Source of the DNA: Epinephelus fuscoguttatus
Taxonomy: Eukaryota > Chordata > Actinopteri > Perciformes > Serranidae
DNA length: 64,000 nucleotides
Assembly (NCBI RefSeq): GCF_011397635.1
Contig: NC_064760.1
Coordinates: forward strand, 25,183,356-25,247,355
Direction: 5' to 3'
The notes under the pieces are model-generated. The model saw only the letters and a list, made by a program, of their open reading frames with translations. It was not told where the DNA came from and ran no database searches. Of this stretch, positions 36,648-48,965 are shown one piece after another. A program made the position numbers and the translations under genes. Position 1 is the stretch's first letter. Each line of letters opens with the position of its first letter.

Positions 36648-39600
36648 GCATGAAAGTCTTTACCGAGCAATAGGATGAGTAGGACAGCAGGTGGTGCTCC
36701 AGTAGATGTGTTGCTCTCCGTCTAATCTCTCCTTCACTGTTGTACTGAATGGCTTCTAACAGCGAGAGTCCACTTTGCCTCACAAACTCCTCTGCAACCT
36801 AAAGGGAAAGAATAGAAACTGTTAGAGTAGCTTGGTAAAAGCTCATCATAGGTTGGTTTGATAGTTCCCATTGAGCAGCATCACAGTTTTAAAGGCTTCA
36901 CTTATTTACCTGTGGACCACTACCTAGGAGCATGAACAGGACATCCATACTCAGGGTCACCATCTCTTGGTCGGCCATTTTAAGTGTGGCACAGAGTGCA
37001 GACAGTAACCCATGATGGGCCAGCTGGACACAGAATTCCTTTTTCTTGTGGGCAATATTAGCTAGAACCCTCAGGATCTGAGTATAAGAAGAAGGCACAG
37101 ACCTGTGAGATTAGTGTAGCACTGTGGGAACGTGTGACAACTCTACATTACGCCAAAGATAAGAATAACAGAACAAACACACTGTTTATCAAGTGCTACT
37201 ATGACAGAATAAATATTCCATAAAAGTTTGGTTTCAGCTTGCACAGACCATGGTATTGATGCCTTGAGAGAAAGGGAGGAGCTGAATAAGTCCAGGGACC
37301 AAGTTGAGAGTCAGCAGAGCAGAGCAGAAAGCGCTGGAGTGAGCTGTCACAGCAAAATTTGAAAATGCGTGGGAGGAAACATAAAAACAAACTTAATACA
37401 TACAATATATCAATCCTCAGATGTCAATTCTCAAAAGTCTCATTTCAAGTTAATCAAATGTGATATTACGGTGATATGTAACGCTCCATCTAACATCTAA
37501 ATAAGCCATTGTATAAATTTAATAGTTAGATATTTTGAGAAATATGCCCATTCTTTTTCTCTCTGAGAAGAATTTTAATGTTGTCTTTCAATTCACTGAG
37601 ACTCAGAACAAAACAGGAACTCCTCTTGTGTGAGATGTGGGGGAGATATGAAAAATGGTTGCCTCCGGGTGAAAATATTTCTTCAATGCAGTGCGTCCCC
37701 TGGACTGTGAAGCACATGGTGTCGAGCTGCAGCACAATCTTATTATCACAATGAAGTATTACCAGGGGAATAAAATAGGGATGCAAGATGCGTACCTGGC
37801 AACATTACTGTCCCAATTTACGTAATTTAAATACCACAATCAGTGCAGAAATTTCTGTTTGAGATTCAGCATGGCTATAACAAACCTGTGAGGTTGTTGA
37901 GCACCCAGGCACACTCTCTGGCCAGAGCTGGCTGGGTCTGCAGGTACGCCTGAAGGAGTGCACACAGAGCAACCACGATACGAACGTCACCCACTTGAGC
38001 GCTTAGGTCTTTAACTGGACAGGAAGACAGGAGGTTTCCCATGCACCTCAGCAGAGGACAGATAAGCTGGAACGGAAGAACACATTGAAAATCTCTATGT
38101 CAGTTAAATTGTTGCATACATCAGACTAAAGATTATAAATGGTACCTAACACCGTGGCTGATCTTCCTGAACATGGTTTATTGAAAGTTTCATCAGTTTT
38201 TGATTTTCTAACTTCCTGTATAAAAGACAATGATTCCTTAAGATGAGTAGTTAATCACAGTGAAATGTACTTAGCTTCATTTATTTAGATGTCAAAATAA
38301 ATTCATATCTTTATTGCCAATGTTTCATAATGAGGTAATACAGTTGCAAGCTGATACTGTTTTAAAACTTGTGTAATGCTCTAACAACCAAAAACACTTA
38401 ATAAGTCTCATAGTTTTAGTGTTTGGTCATTTGTTCGAATTGTCTGACAACACAGCCGGTGATAGTGATGCTTTTCAGCAACCGACTCTAAAATCTCTGA
38501 TGTCAAGGCTTCCATGAACACATCCACAAACAACATTTTTTGCAACAAAATAAGAAAAAAGCCTGCACACATGACAGGTGAAATTATTCACTATGATGAG
38601 TTACAAGTCTGCAAATGAATTTTTATTCCATGCTGACATGATCTGAAACCAATGAGGTACTGGAAGGTAAGAAATCACTCTCTCGTCGGTTATGCTTTGA
38701 GTAATAAAAAGAAATGGTGCGTGTGATTTGTTCTAAGAATGTCAAAAAAACACAGCAGAGCATATAAAAAAGAAAAAACAAACCTTAAAAAGCGACAGAC
38801 ATGATGAAAGATGCATTTAATCCATTAATTTCCTTACCAGCTCCAGGCCTTCTTCTTTGTTTCCTTTGGCCACAGCACCACCTAGTGACACTAACAAGGA
38901 ACTGCACTGCAGCAGCACCCCATGAGCCAACAGCACTCTGTTGTCCTCAGTGCTTTGGAGTGAGATAAACACAGAGAAAGACTTTTGGTGGAGCACTTAC
39001 ATGTAACAACAGCTCAGTATGAGAAAACAGACTGTTGACACTTCTCTCTCACCTGCATGTGAGGTAGTGCAGACACCACGCACACTCAATGGCAGGTGCC
39101 AGGCCAAAGTTTGGGTCTGGAGTCAGGACTGATAACAAGTGCGGAGGTAAACTAGAGGCCAACACCATCCTGCAGAAACAGAGGAAGACTATCATACAAC
39201 GGACAGCAATGTTTAATGTGAGCAATGCCTCATAAGAGAAATTAAAGAATAGCAATGTAGAAAATGGAGATGAACTAGTGCATGTCATTACGGGATTATT
39301 TTTTCGGCTGCGTCTTTGGCCTGGAGAAGCTGTGAGAGGGTGAATCCCACGGCTTCCACCACCGCAAGGTTATGTCTTTGGTTCTGCAAACACAGACAGA
39401 AACATTGAGAAAGTAAAGCTACTACTATTACTACATTTAACCCTTAGTGGCACCAGTTCAGAGTCATGTAAGGAAATGTGATTTAGAGAGATTTAGTGGC
39501 ATGTAGCGGTGAGGATTGCAGATTGCAACCAGCTGAAACCTCTCCTCTTTAGTATTCCGTCAGTATTCTTTGTTTGGGAGGTTTTTACCAGGAGCTGATT

Positions 39601-41771
39601 TATCCGCAAAGGTCTCTTCCTCTCAAAAACAAACAGACCAGGAGATTGAAACCAGTAAAAACACTGAATAAAGCAGTTTCGCATAAAAGAAAATTCCGTC
39701 TTTCTTTGACACTCTCGTCGCGGAGGGGCTTCTAACTACAGAGGCTGATGCAAAAACACAAATGGCCTTATCTAGGGCCAGTGTTTGGTTTGTCTGTTCT
39801 GGGCTACTGTTCAAACATGGCAATGCAACATGGTGATCTCTTTAGACAAGGACCCACTCTCTATGTAGATATAAACGGCTCTTTTTAAGGAAACAAAGAA
39901 CAAGAGGATTCTTATTTTCAGGTTGTTATACACTAAATGAAACATACTTATCACATTACATTCCATTTCTGCCAGTATGTACCCCTAAATTGTTTACAAT
40001 GGACCTTAAGGTACTGGTGCAACTGAGGTGTTGTTACAATGTTGAGCACTAATGAATTTTGTTTACCTCTATACAGTTGGCCAGAGCTGGTATGATTCCC
40101 TGGGCCAGGAGCTTCTCTTTTACAGCATCACTGTCTGGGCATAAATTACCAAGTGTGTAGAGACACAGCTCCTGTGTACACATGAACATACACACATGTA
40201 AAGTAAAAAAAACTCTCCTGCATAATTAGGTGATGATATTACACATTGTCTGGCATGAGTGTGCACTCACAGTGAACTTGGTGCTCTGGCCAGACAGGTA
40301 GGTGAGAAGGTAGGGGGTGGCAGGCAGACAGGCTGGTGCAACACTAGCGTGAGGAGAGTGAGACAGCTGATGGAGGCACCTAACAGCCTGCAGACGGCAT
40401 GTAGCATCAGAGCCGGTGAGGAGACCAACTAGAAGATGTATACTATTCTCCTGCCTGCAGGGAGGACAGAATTACAAACAGATATAACAAATAAAATAAA
40501 TAATATAAATTTGATGTGGTCAACAAAAGCTGCCACCATACTTGATAAAGGTGAGCTGTGCTGATGGGTCGCGGAGAGCTTTACTCAAGGCCTTCAGGTG
40601 TGCCTCCCTCTCTGGCCCGCTGTGTTGCAGCTTGTGGAACAAACCGACCACGTCCTGGGGAAATAAGAAGCAAATTCAGATGGGAGTTTATCTACCAAAA
40701 TATTTTCTATTACAATGTCTGTCTCACCTGTTCTGCTGAGTTGGTGTCCATGGTGACATCCAGCGGGTCCTCATCTTCATTCAGTAGGAGTCTCTTGCTC
40801 ACAAGCTGTCTATCTCTGCGGGCTTGTCTCAGCGCTACAGCATTGAACACAGACAAATACCACATCATCTTCTGCAACTGAGAGTAGCCTATAGTACTTG
40901 GCTATTCAGTGTCAAGATGTGCTATAAGTCACCAATCTGTTAAATGAAGAGACCAAGCTACTCTGCAGATGATGAGTTAAGGATGTCACAGTAGCTGGAG
41001 AAGTTACCGATGCAATTTTAACATTCTCTTATTAATTTTCCATAACTGCTAATCCTGGTACAGGGTCTGAACAGGGCTGGAGCCTATCCCAGCTGACATT
41101 GGGTGGCAGACGGGGTGCTCCCTGAATAGGCTATCAAAGGGCTGACACATAGAGAGAGACAACCATTCACACTCACATTCACACCTGCAATTTTAACATC
41201 ATGAATCAACAACGCAATATCTATATGGACAAAGGACAAAAATCCATGTTGATATCTATTCATGATGCAATTTTACCATCATGAATAGATACCAACTAAG
41301 ATTTCTGTCCTCCATTTGTTATTATAGATAGTATTGTGAAAGCTGTGAAATTAATATTGAAAACCTCACATTGGTTTGCCATATTAGTTACTGTACATCT
41401 ACATTACTAATGATGTAATTTCTTAGCGACCATAACACCAGCCTTTATATCACTTGTCATAACTTACTCTAAATGTTTGCGTTACTTGACACATGGTCCA
41501 AAACTCTACACTGAATGAAGTCTCTGGGTTGAGTTAATGCTTGTTGACTGACACCTAGCTACACAGGAACGTTTTTGAGGGATGATATAACATTATTTTT
41601 AATGGGTGTCGTGTTTATGGGGTCTAGAAACCTGACAGATCCCTGGAGCTGGTGGGATGAAAGGACTCTTCATCTTCATCCAAACCTGTTTGGATGAACC
41701 AGTGGACCTCTTTGCAGTGGCCATCAGATAAGTTCTCTTACACTGCCCTCTCTGACTGAACTGCAATTATA

Positions 41772-41824
<53 letters not shown>

Positions 41825-42642
41825 ATACCATACCCACCCTCCAACACACACACTCACACACATGCACTCTCACAGGGTCCTCCAGGGATTGATTTATTTA
41901 AAGGACCATTAAATTTCAGTTTTGGAGTAGTATCTATTTCAGGATTTTTTTTAATTAATAGGTAATTGGTGTGTGAAATCTTGTGTTTGAATATCAACCT
42001 TACCTTGTTGATCTGAGTCTGTTTTGAGTAAAATATAAAGAGGTTTAATTCAAGAATGAAACAATGATTTGTGTTTTTCCCATCAGGTTGTGTAGCAGTG
42101 GATACTAGCTAATTCCCAAACTAATTTAAATTAATATTAAAATAAATGAAAGATTAGCATGAAGCTGTAGCTAGCTAACTGCAGTAGCTGTAATGTGTTG
42201 ATGTGACAGCTACTGTATGCTGGCAGGTCTTTCACAAACAAGATACTTTTTAGGTATAGCTGTCATCTTTGCTACCTAACGTAACATACATGTTGACGTT
42301 TAACGTTTTAAAATAACGGTAGTTACACGTTAGGGAAACAAACAGGTAAACTTTGCAAATAACTCTTTTCCCTGTAACGTTAAAGTAGTTAACTGCCTCT
42401 TTCTTTCACGATGGGTTAACACTAACGTAATCTAAAAGCTTTTTATTGACATGAATTTGACGCCATATTGGCTTGGTAACTAAACTAATTACAACCCTAA
42501 CGGCTAACGTTATAAATTAACATATCATTATGAACATATTTTAAGACTCACCTTTCTCATGCTCTCGCCTCTTTACCTTGAGCTCCTCCAAACTGTCGCC
42601 TTGTCGCCCAGCTTTGTGGCGAACTTTGTTTAACCTCCACAT
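36604..42642 (-). CDS. tmco6: TMCO6, armadillo-type importin-alpha-like protein, spliced
   Basis: Coding exons: 42552-42642, 40728-40834, 40542-40654, 40271-40454, 40067-40171, 39292-39383, 39053-39169, 38838-38952, 37886-38066, 37249-37343, 36910-37077, 36604-36798. Total 1563 nt, 520 aa, close to human TMCO6. The N-terminus is basic and IBB-like (KVKRREHEKALRQARRDRQL, then VSKRLL). Armadillo/HEAT-like helices follow, with landmarks AVRCLHQLSHSPHASVA, ELCLYTLGNL, IECAWCLHYLTCS, PLLRCMGNLL and ECAWVLNNLT, all alignable to human TMCO6 as I know it. Despite the name, it looks more like a soluble importin-alpha relative than a membrane protein. The last 15 or so residues (after SYCSVKTFM) come from inserted DNA (see findings). 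The MS4A-like gene follows downstream on the same strand. Confidence 0.94.
39465..40010. repeat. MITE, AGTGGCATCTAGTGGTGA family, in tmco6 intron 5
   Basis: The left end reads GATTTAGTGGCATGTAGCGG and the right end TTTCTGCCAGTATGTACCCC. It is a diverged relative of the copies at 23470 and 31910 and shares internal text with 4330-4800 (CCAGTGTTTGGTTTGTC, GATTCTTATTTTCA). Confidence 0.65.
41015..41190. repeat. Teleost dispersed repeat, second copy
   Basis: A diverged match to 36117-36270: CTAATCCTGGTACAGGGTCT, then GGAGCCTATCCCAGCTGACA. It lies in the large first intron of tmco6, which also holds a (CA)n microsatellite at about 41777-41822. Otherwise 40900-42540 shows nothing recognised. Confidence 0.55.
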
Positions 42643-42855
42643 GTGATTATTTTAAGGTCAATAACTTAAATTAAACGTTAGTTAAACTATAATTCATTAT
42701 GGAAGATGCTGTGCTGAAGCCGCAGCCACCAAACAGAAATTGAAGTTCTTCTTCGAGGTCTTTTGAGAGGGACCTTATTCGGCGACTGCAGCGCCACCGC
42801 CATGTAGCGGTCACACATGGTAGAGACAGGCACTCCTGGTGAGTAACACTGCATT

Positions 42856-42857
<2 letters not shown>

Positions 42858-42893
<36 letters not shown>
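42858..42893. repeat. (AT)n microsatellite
   Basis: About 18 AT repeats, some 200 bp upstream of the tmco6 start codon. Confidence 0.95.
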
Positions 42894-42895
<2 letters not shown>

Positions 42896-42899
42896 ATTT

Positions 42900-44270
42900 T
42901 CATATATTGGGGAGAAGTTCTTATTCGATTTCTGATGTACGTACGTGTGTGAAAATATTTACACTCAATACAGTCAAATCAAGCTGAAACATCTACTGCC
43001 TGCAACAAATGGAAACATGATGGCTTTTAGGGTGCATTCAGCAGCTAAGCTTCACTATACACCTGAAGTTTCCAAATCAAAGCGAGATGGCTGGTTTAGT
43101 AGCTTTGTGTGCTACTTGTGTACTTGCATATGCCTCTGATATTTGGTACATCATTGGCTCAAAGACAGGGATACATGGACATTTTGAATTTCAGTCTGTT
43201 TTCTCCCTTCTCAAGTACTATTGTGAAAAAATGTCTGCACTGACACCTCAGGTAGCAAAATAAAAACAACCTGCATATCAGCATATACTCCTAACAGCAA
43301 GCTGCCATGTTTTAGTCAAACAGTGTAACAATGGCTGTAACCCTTTAAAGGGTGCCAGAAGGGAAGGGTCTCTTGATGTGAAAAGTATTTAATCAAATAA
43401 CAAGACAGACTAAACTTTAAAATATTAGTTCCTGTCTTAACACAACTGAAAATACCTGCATTGTGAGTATTTGTTGTGGTAAACTGTTACATTGAGGGTT
43501 GCAGATGACGCAGGGAAACGCTCCATGGAAACATTGGTTTTATGTGTGCGCCACTGTAATAAAAAGACTGTAAAATACTGTATGTGTGTAATTCTCTTTA
43601 TCCATATGTATGTTGGGAAAATTGTCCCAAACTTTGACCTTCAGTGAACAGTGGTCATGTTACTTTTTCAGCAAAATAATAATTAGTTTATAAAGGCAAC
43701 AGGGCATGGCTTTCACCTTAATACCTTTTATGACCATGCCAGTAGAGGTATGTTGAAAAGCCACAAAATGAATTCCCTTATGTGTTTGTTAACACAACTG
43801 AGTACTACTGCTACCTCTGTTACTGTAGTGAAAGGTACAGTATAGCTCATTCTGTCAGGTATGAAATTTACAACAGAATGTGCGACCATCTCATAAATGT
43901 GGTTAATAGTGCAGACATGTCCTCTGAAATATATTTTATTGCCACTTAACACACATTGCAAATGCACACATTGTGTTGGTAGGTCATTCTTACACAGGCT
44001 CCCCCGTGTCTTAATGTTATCCTGACAAAATTAAAATAAAAATGTTTACTTATTGTTTATGCAGCAGCATGATAGGGCAAATCTGATCTGGATCTGAACA
44101 AAATAATCATTTTTTTGTTTGTTAGTTTTATAAAGTTTCCATTTCAATGTGTAGATAGTGACGTTTTTAAAAGTGCAACGAGGAAAATTTGTCATGAGAT
44201 AGAATTGGGAAATAGTGCAAGGCCCGAAGGCTGCCTCAAAGTTAAACTTACAGCGGCAACCTCAAGTCCA
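42900..44270. other. Intergenic DNA, tmco6 to TOG gene
   Basis: No credible exon, RNA gene or nameable repeat was seen on either strand. Confidence 0.45.
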
Positions 44271-44279
44271 GAAAAGTGG

Positions 44280-44690
44280 GGGGGCTGTGTAAAATGTAAA
44301 TAAAAACAGAATGCAATGATTTGCAAATCATTTTTGATCCATGTTCAATTGAATACAGTCCAAAAAGGAGATATTTAATATTCAAAATGATAAACGTTAT
44401 TGTTTGTTGTAAATAAACACACTGAATTTGATCCCTGGGACACGTTCCATAAAAGCTGGGACAGGGGCATTCTGTAATTGTGCATTGAGAAACATTTTGT
44501 TGGACTATTTGCCCACACAGTTTTTCACAAAGTAGTGAACCTTGCACCACCAGTTAACCAGTTAACCTGTGAAATGTTTTAACAGGTGTTTTTTTGAGCA
44601 TTGAACATCAGTTTTTGAAAATCCTTGCATTCTGTTTTTATTTATGTTTTACACAGCATCCCAACTTTTTTTTGGAGCTGCTGTTGTACA
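44280..44690. repeat. MITE with about 40 bp terminal inverted repeats
   Basis: The left arm (44283-44318, CTGTGTAAAATGTAAATAAA then AACAGAATGCAA) is the reverse complement of the right arm (44625-44660, TTGCATTCTGTTTTTATTTA then TGTTTTACACAG). The outer part CATCCCAACTTTTTTTTGGA is a terminus seen widely in fish. There is no coding capacity. Confidence 0.8.
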
Positions 44691-45009
44691 ATAAGTGTTG
44701 TGTCATTGCATAGTAATGGACTACCCGTGGTGTGTTTGGTGAGTTCGGGGCTGTTTCTAATTAAACAAAAAGGATGTTACTCATTAATGCAAAGCTCTAG
44801 CTCTGTAGGGATCCTTTCTATCATGTTGTCAGACACTTATAGTAACAATCTGAGCCTGTCAGTGACCAAAATAAGCTTTACTTGGATGTACATTGACTAT
44901 GCACAAATGCCTCGAGTGCTTAGTTATATCTCCATTAGTTACTTTGACACAAAAACATGGGAAAATAATGTCCAGGTTGAGAAATACCAAAGTTACCCTT
45001 TGAGGCCCC

Positions 45010-45014
<5 letters not shown>

Positions 45015-45042
<28 letters not shown>
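45015..45042. repeat. (GA)n microsatellite
   Basis: A run of GA dinucleotides in intergenic DNA. Confidence 0.95.
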
Positions 45043-45045
<3 letters not shown>

Positions 45046-45370
45046 ATATTAGGTATCAGAACACCCTTTCTCTCTTTCTCCCATTAAAATAATTTTTGGC
45101 AATAAATGTCTGATTCAAGCTATTTAGATCTGGTTATAGTAAACAGTCATCAAAATATGATTGGAGATGACATACTGAGGGATATACAGATGGATCAGTT
45201 GAAGAGAAAGTGGAAATTAATGTAAAAGAGCTGAAAATATGCAGAAGTGAGGGTGAGGTGTGCAGGTGAGCTGGATCAGGGTTGTTCCTGTCCTTCAACT
45301 TGAACCATGTTTTGAAATGAAATATAGTATGTACAATGTAAATCTAATATTTATGTTGCATAATGTGTAA

Positions 45371-45373
<3 letters not shown>

Positions 45374-45446
<73 letters not shown>
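45374..45446. repeat. (CA)n microsatellite upstream of TOG gene
   Basis: About 36 uninterrupted CA units ending 170 bp before the predicted start codon of the TOG-domain gene. It is probably within or next to its promoter or 5'UTR, and likely length-polymorphic. Confidence 0.95.
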
Positions 45447-45449
<3 letters not shown>

Positions 45450-45616
45450 CAGAATGGAACACGACAGTTTAGAATGGAACACGGAATCTCTTTGACTGCC
45501 TGGATCTCTACAAATACCCCCTGCACTTGTCAGTCTCACACTGATCTCACTGAGAGTACACAGACACACACAGTTATTTCGTCTTTCGAACAATTGAGTT
45601 GGTTTTTGGAAAAGTA

Positions 45617-48600
45617 ATGGAGAATTGCAACTTGTCAAAGATCTGCCTCCCATTTCGGAAGTGGATCCACAAGAACAACAAGGATGGTGGTGTAAGTAAT
45701 CAACTCTTTTGCACACAAAAACACAAATATTCTCCCAGCTCTGAAAACTTGAAGCTCATGTTTCATCAAAAAGACTCCAGACTGATAAACTCTAATTGTT
45801 TTCACTACAATTGAAATTCTAAATCATATTTTTACCGTGCTGTTTCTCATGTTACCTATAGTATCAGTTCAGTTATTGTGAGTTTTGTCAAAATAGGTAA
45901 CATCTGTGTATTCTCAGAGCTCTGACAGTGTTGCAGTATCAACTATTCTTCAACTGTTCTATAAGTTTTGCTTTGTTTTGATGGAAAGAATTGGTTTTGA
46001 GAAGCGGGAATGTGCTTTTAAGTGTAGTGTTTCATTTTGCAAGACATTTATTGAGTTTTCAAAAGAATAGTTTTGTGTTTAGAGTTTTGAGAAGTTGAGT
46101 TACAGTTTCAGGAAATGTGCTGAAACAATTGAGGAAAAACTGTCATCTCTGATCTTCCTTCTGTTCATAACTGAGTCAAAGTAGATCATCTCAACTGTAA
46201 TGATTACCAAGTTACTCAACAGTGATGTGCTTTATTTCCACAGCAAACTGGGAGCCACAGTGGACATCAAAATCCTGATGGCTCGACCAGTGAGTCCAGC
46301 ATCCTGGACTCCCAGAGGGCAGGGAGGGCTACGTTAGTTCGCCAGGCAGAAAACCTGTGCACTGCGACGAAAGCCCGAAATGACGCTGTTCTGGGGAGAC
46401 TGGGACTCCCCGTTCAGGACGTCACCCTGCCTTCAGCTCGACCACCACCTTTCCCAAAAAGAAGCATCAGATCCCCCCAACGAAGAAGGAGGATCGCCCC
46501 TCGTTCAGATGTTCCTCATTTAAACACTGAGGTCATCGACAGACACCAGAGCCCTGGAAGTCTTGATGAGGAGGACCACTCCTTCTGGGAGAAGGTGCTT
46601 CTTGGCAGCCAGATGGCTGCCCTCACATGCACGGAGGCTCAAATGGCAGACCGAGACCAGAGCTCAACCTCCTCCCTCAGCTCCGTTGATTGTCAAACAC
46701 CCAGTGAGCTGAGGGCCATTGCTCTGATTGAGGAACCAACAACTCCTCCTCCTCCTCGTCAAGCAGTCCCACTGTTCAGGAGAAGAATGTCTCGTCTGCC
46801 TGTGCTTTCAGCCAAACACAGTGGAGCAGGTCAGTTCCTCAAGATAAACTCTTTTAGGGACAGGTTAGCTTTTGCGGGAACACCTGCTGTTTCTTCTGGT
46901 TGTTTATGTTCCTGTTAGACTCAAACAGCATGGGAACTTTTTGCTAAATCATTGGACATCATCTCAAACATTAAAACACTTTATTACAAGTACAACACTT
47001 ACATCTAAGTTACTCATTGGGTATGAGAACAGTCGAAATTTATGTGATCCTTTTTTTGCCCTGACAGAGAAAGAGGTAGCCGATGGATGTAGGCTACAAT
47101 CGGCTAAAGGGAAAGTCGAGGCTTTTGTGGAGAGACTGATATGCCTCCAGCTTGCCTCCATCCCTTCACCTCGACCTCCAGCAGCTCCAAAGACGACCCC
47201 TGCAGCGGCACCCAAAAGGGTCCCTGCACCACCTCCCATGACACGCCCTGCACCTGCTCCGACAGCAACCCCTGTGGAGACGCCTTTGGCTCCCACCCCT
47301 CCAAGAGTTCCCCAGGCACAGAAACGAGGGACTCGACCTGGGGTGGCCCTGCGTCCCGCAAAAGCCGTCAGCGTGGCAGGTAAGTTCTAATATCCTGAAT
47401 AATTGTAGTCGAAGCTGTGAACTGTACTCATGGTTTCTTATAGTTTTCTGTAAAGAATTATAATAGCTACTCTGAGTACAGTGCTATGAATGACAGGACA
47501 TGCGAGTAAAGACTGTTTTGCTTTTTACCAGGCAAGGACACAACCACCGACTGCAGCCCTAATGCTGCAATGGATAAAAAGGTCAAGAAGACGGAGCTAC
47601 AGCCGTTGACCGACCCTGTGCAGAGCCTGCCTGCCTGTTTCAAGCTGCTCTCCCTAGATGACTGGTAAGACACCGACAGCACAGAGCAGTCTGTTGTACC
47701 AGCTCAACAAATGTTTAATCTTAAGTCAGTCATGTTGCAACTAGTTTGACATGAAGCCCGTCAGTGTCACATCAATATGGAGCCAGTACATGTTGGTAAC
47801 AGTAACTTTTATGAGGTTAATTATACTTTACATTTTAACATACAGGGAGAAGAAAATCGACGGCTTGAAAATCATTCAGGCTCTTGCACAGCACCACCCA
47901 GACACACTGAGGACAAAACTGCATGAAGTGTGTCTGGTTCTCATCAAGGAGGTATTGTACACACTTTCCTCTTTCTATCTATAGTCATGCATTTTCATTT
48001 GCCTATGAGTGTGCACACTACAGCTACTACAGACTGACGATGTTTATTCTCACTATACAGGTGAACAACTTACGCTCAGCCGTTGCTTGTGAAGCAATGG
48101 ACACCTTGGCAGAGCTGTACGTTCACCTCCAAAAGGCCATGGACCCAGAGGCAGAGGGAACAGGCCGAGCCTTGCTACTGAAACTGGCACAGACAACGAG
48201 TGCCTTCATTCACCAGCAGGCTAATCTTGCTCTTGATGCCCTGGTAGGCAACTGCAGTCATGGTCGCATTGTGAGCGCTCTTTTGAACGCAGGCCTGAGG
48301 TAAGAGGAGAGAAGAGGTTTATTCCATCAGCAAAAACCTTAAAACAAAGTTAAATAGGATAATGAAACATAGTGTCTCATATTCCCCTGTCTTTGTCCCT
48401 CCTCAGCCACCGATGTGCTGCAGTCAGAGGCAGCATGGCTCAACATCTGCACCAGCTGGCTGACAGCCTGGGAGCAGCTCGCATCTTGACAGCAGGAAGG
48501 ACACTCACAGAGCGCTTCCTTCTTGCTGTCTCCAAGATGTGTGTCGATGGTGCACCAGAAGTGAGGTGAGTTATCAAGTTGTTTAGATTTAGTGCAACAT

Positions 48601-48837
48601 TTTGCACAATCTTGTGATCTTGTAGCTCCTGTTTCTTTGTCCAATGTTTCCACAGTCATAATTTAATTTTTCTGAATACTGAGCTAAATGAGAAATGTCT
48701 TCCTCCACAGGCACCATGGACAGATAGTCCTCTTAAAACTGGCCGACCACAAGGACTTCATCAAACTGTGGACAAAGATCGTTCCAGTAAATGAAAGATC
48801 ATCACTGGACAAGATCTTAAAGAAGGCCAAGAAATAG
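45617..48837 (+). CDS. Single-TOG-domain protein, TOGARAM/crescerin-like, spliced
   Basis: Coding exons: 45617-45691, 46244-46829, 47068-47379, 47532-47664, 47846-47951, 48061-48299, 48407-48565, 48711-48837, giving about 578 aa. The N-terminal half is low-complexity and probably disordered: RSPQRRRRIAPRSD, then a proline/alanine/threonine run from 47160 to 47330 (APKTTPAAAPKRVPAPPP). From exon 4 on, alpha-helical HEAT repeats appear: DDWEKKIDGLKIIQALAQHH, ACEAMDTLAELYVHLQKAM, IHQQANLALDALV, RCAAVRGSMAQHLHQLAD and HGQIVLLKLADHKDFIKLW. This is the pattern of a TOG domain, like the C-terminal TOG of TOGARAM proteins that bind tubulin in cilia. Here there is one TOG against about four in TOGARAM1. 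The start ATG (MENCNLSKICLPFRKW) is the best available, but an upstream exon cannot be excluded. Confidence 0.8.
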
Positions 48838-48849
48838 AGGACATCTGAA

Positions 48850-48965
48850 ATATTATTTATTTATTTATTTATTATTCAGCTATCTATTTATTAATTAATT
48901 TATTTATCTATTTATTTATTTATCTGTTTATTTATCTATTTATTATACTGTTCATATATATGTAT
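48850..48965. repeat. AT-rich low-complexity (TTTA)n
   Basis: Degenerate TATTTATTTATT units starting 15 bp after the TOG gene stop codon. They are probably transcribed in its 3'UTR. Confidence 0.85.

Larger units (their letters stand above)
31346..37780. repeat. Tandem duplication, distal unit (B)
   Basis: This is the sister of 22893-31345. It keeps the physical link to the rest of tmco6 and is therefore probably the ancestral position. Private material is the 34965-36647 insert within the tmco6 last-exon region and the 33540-34170 segment. Matching stretches look about 97-99 percent identical by eye. Confidence 0.9.
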
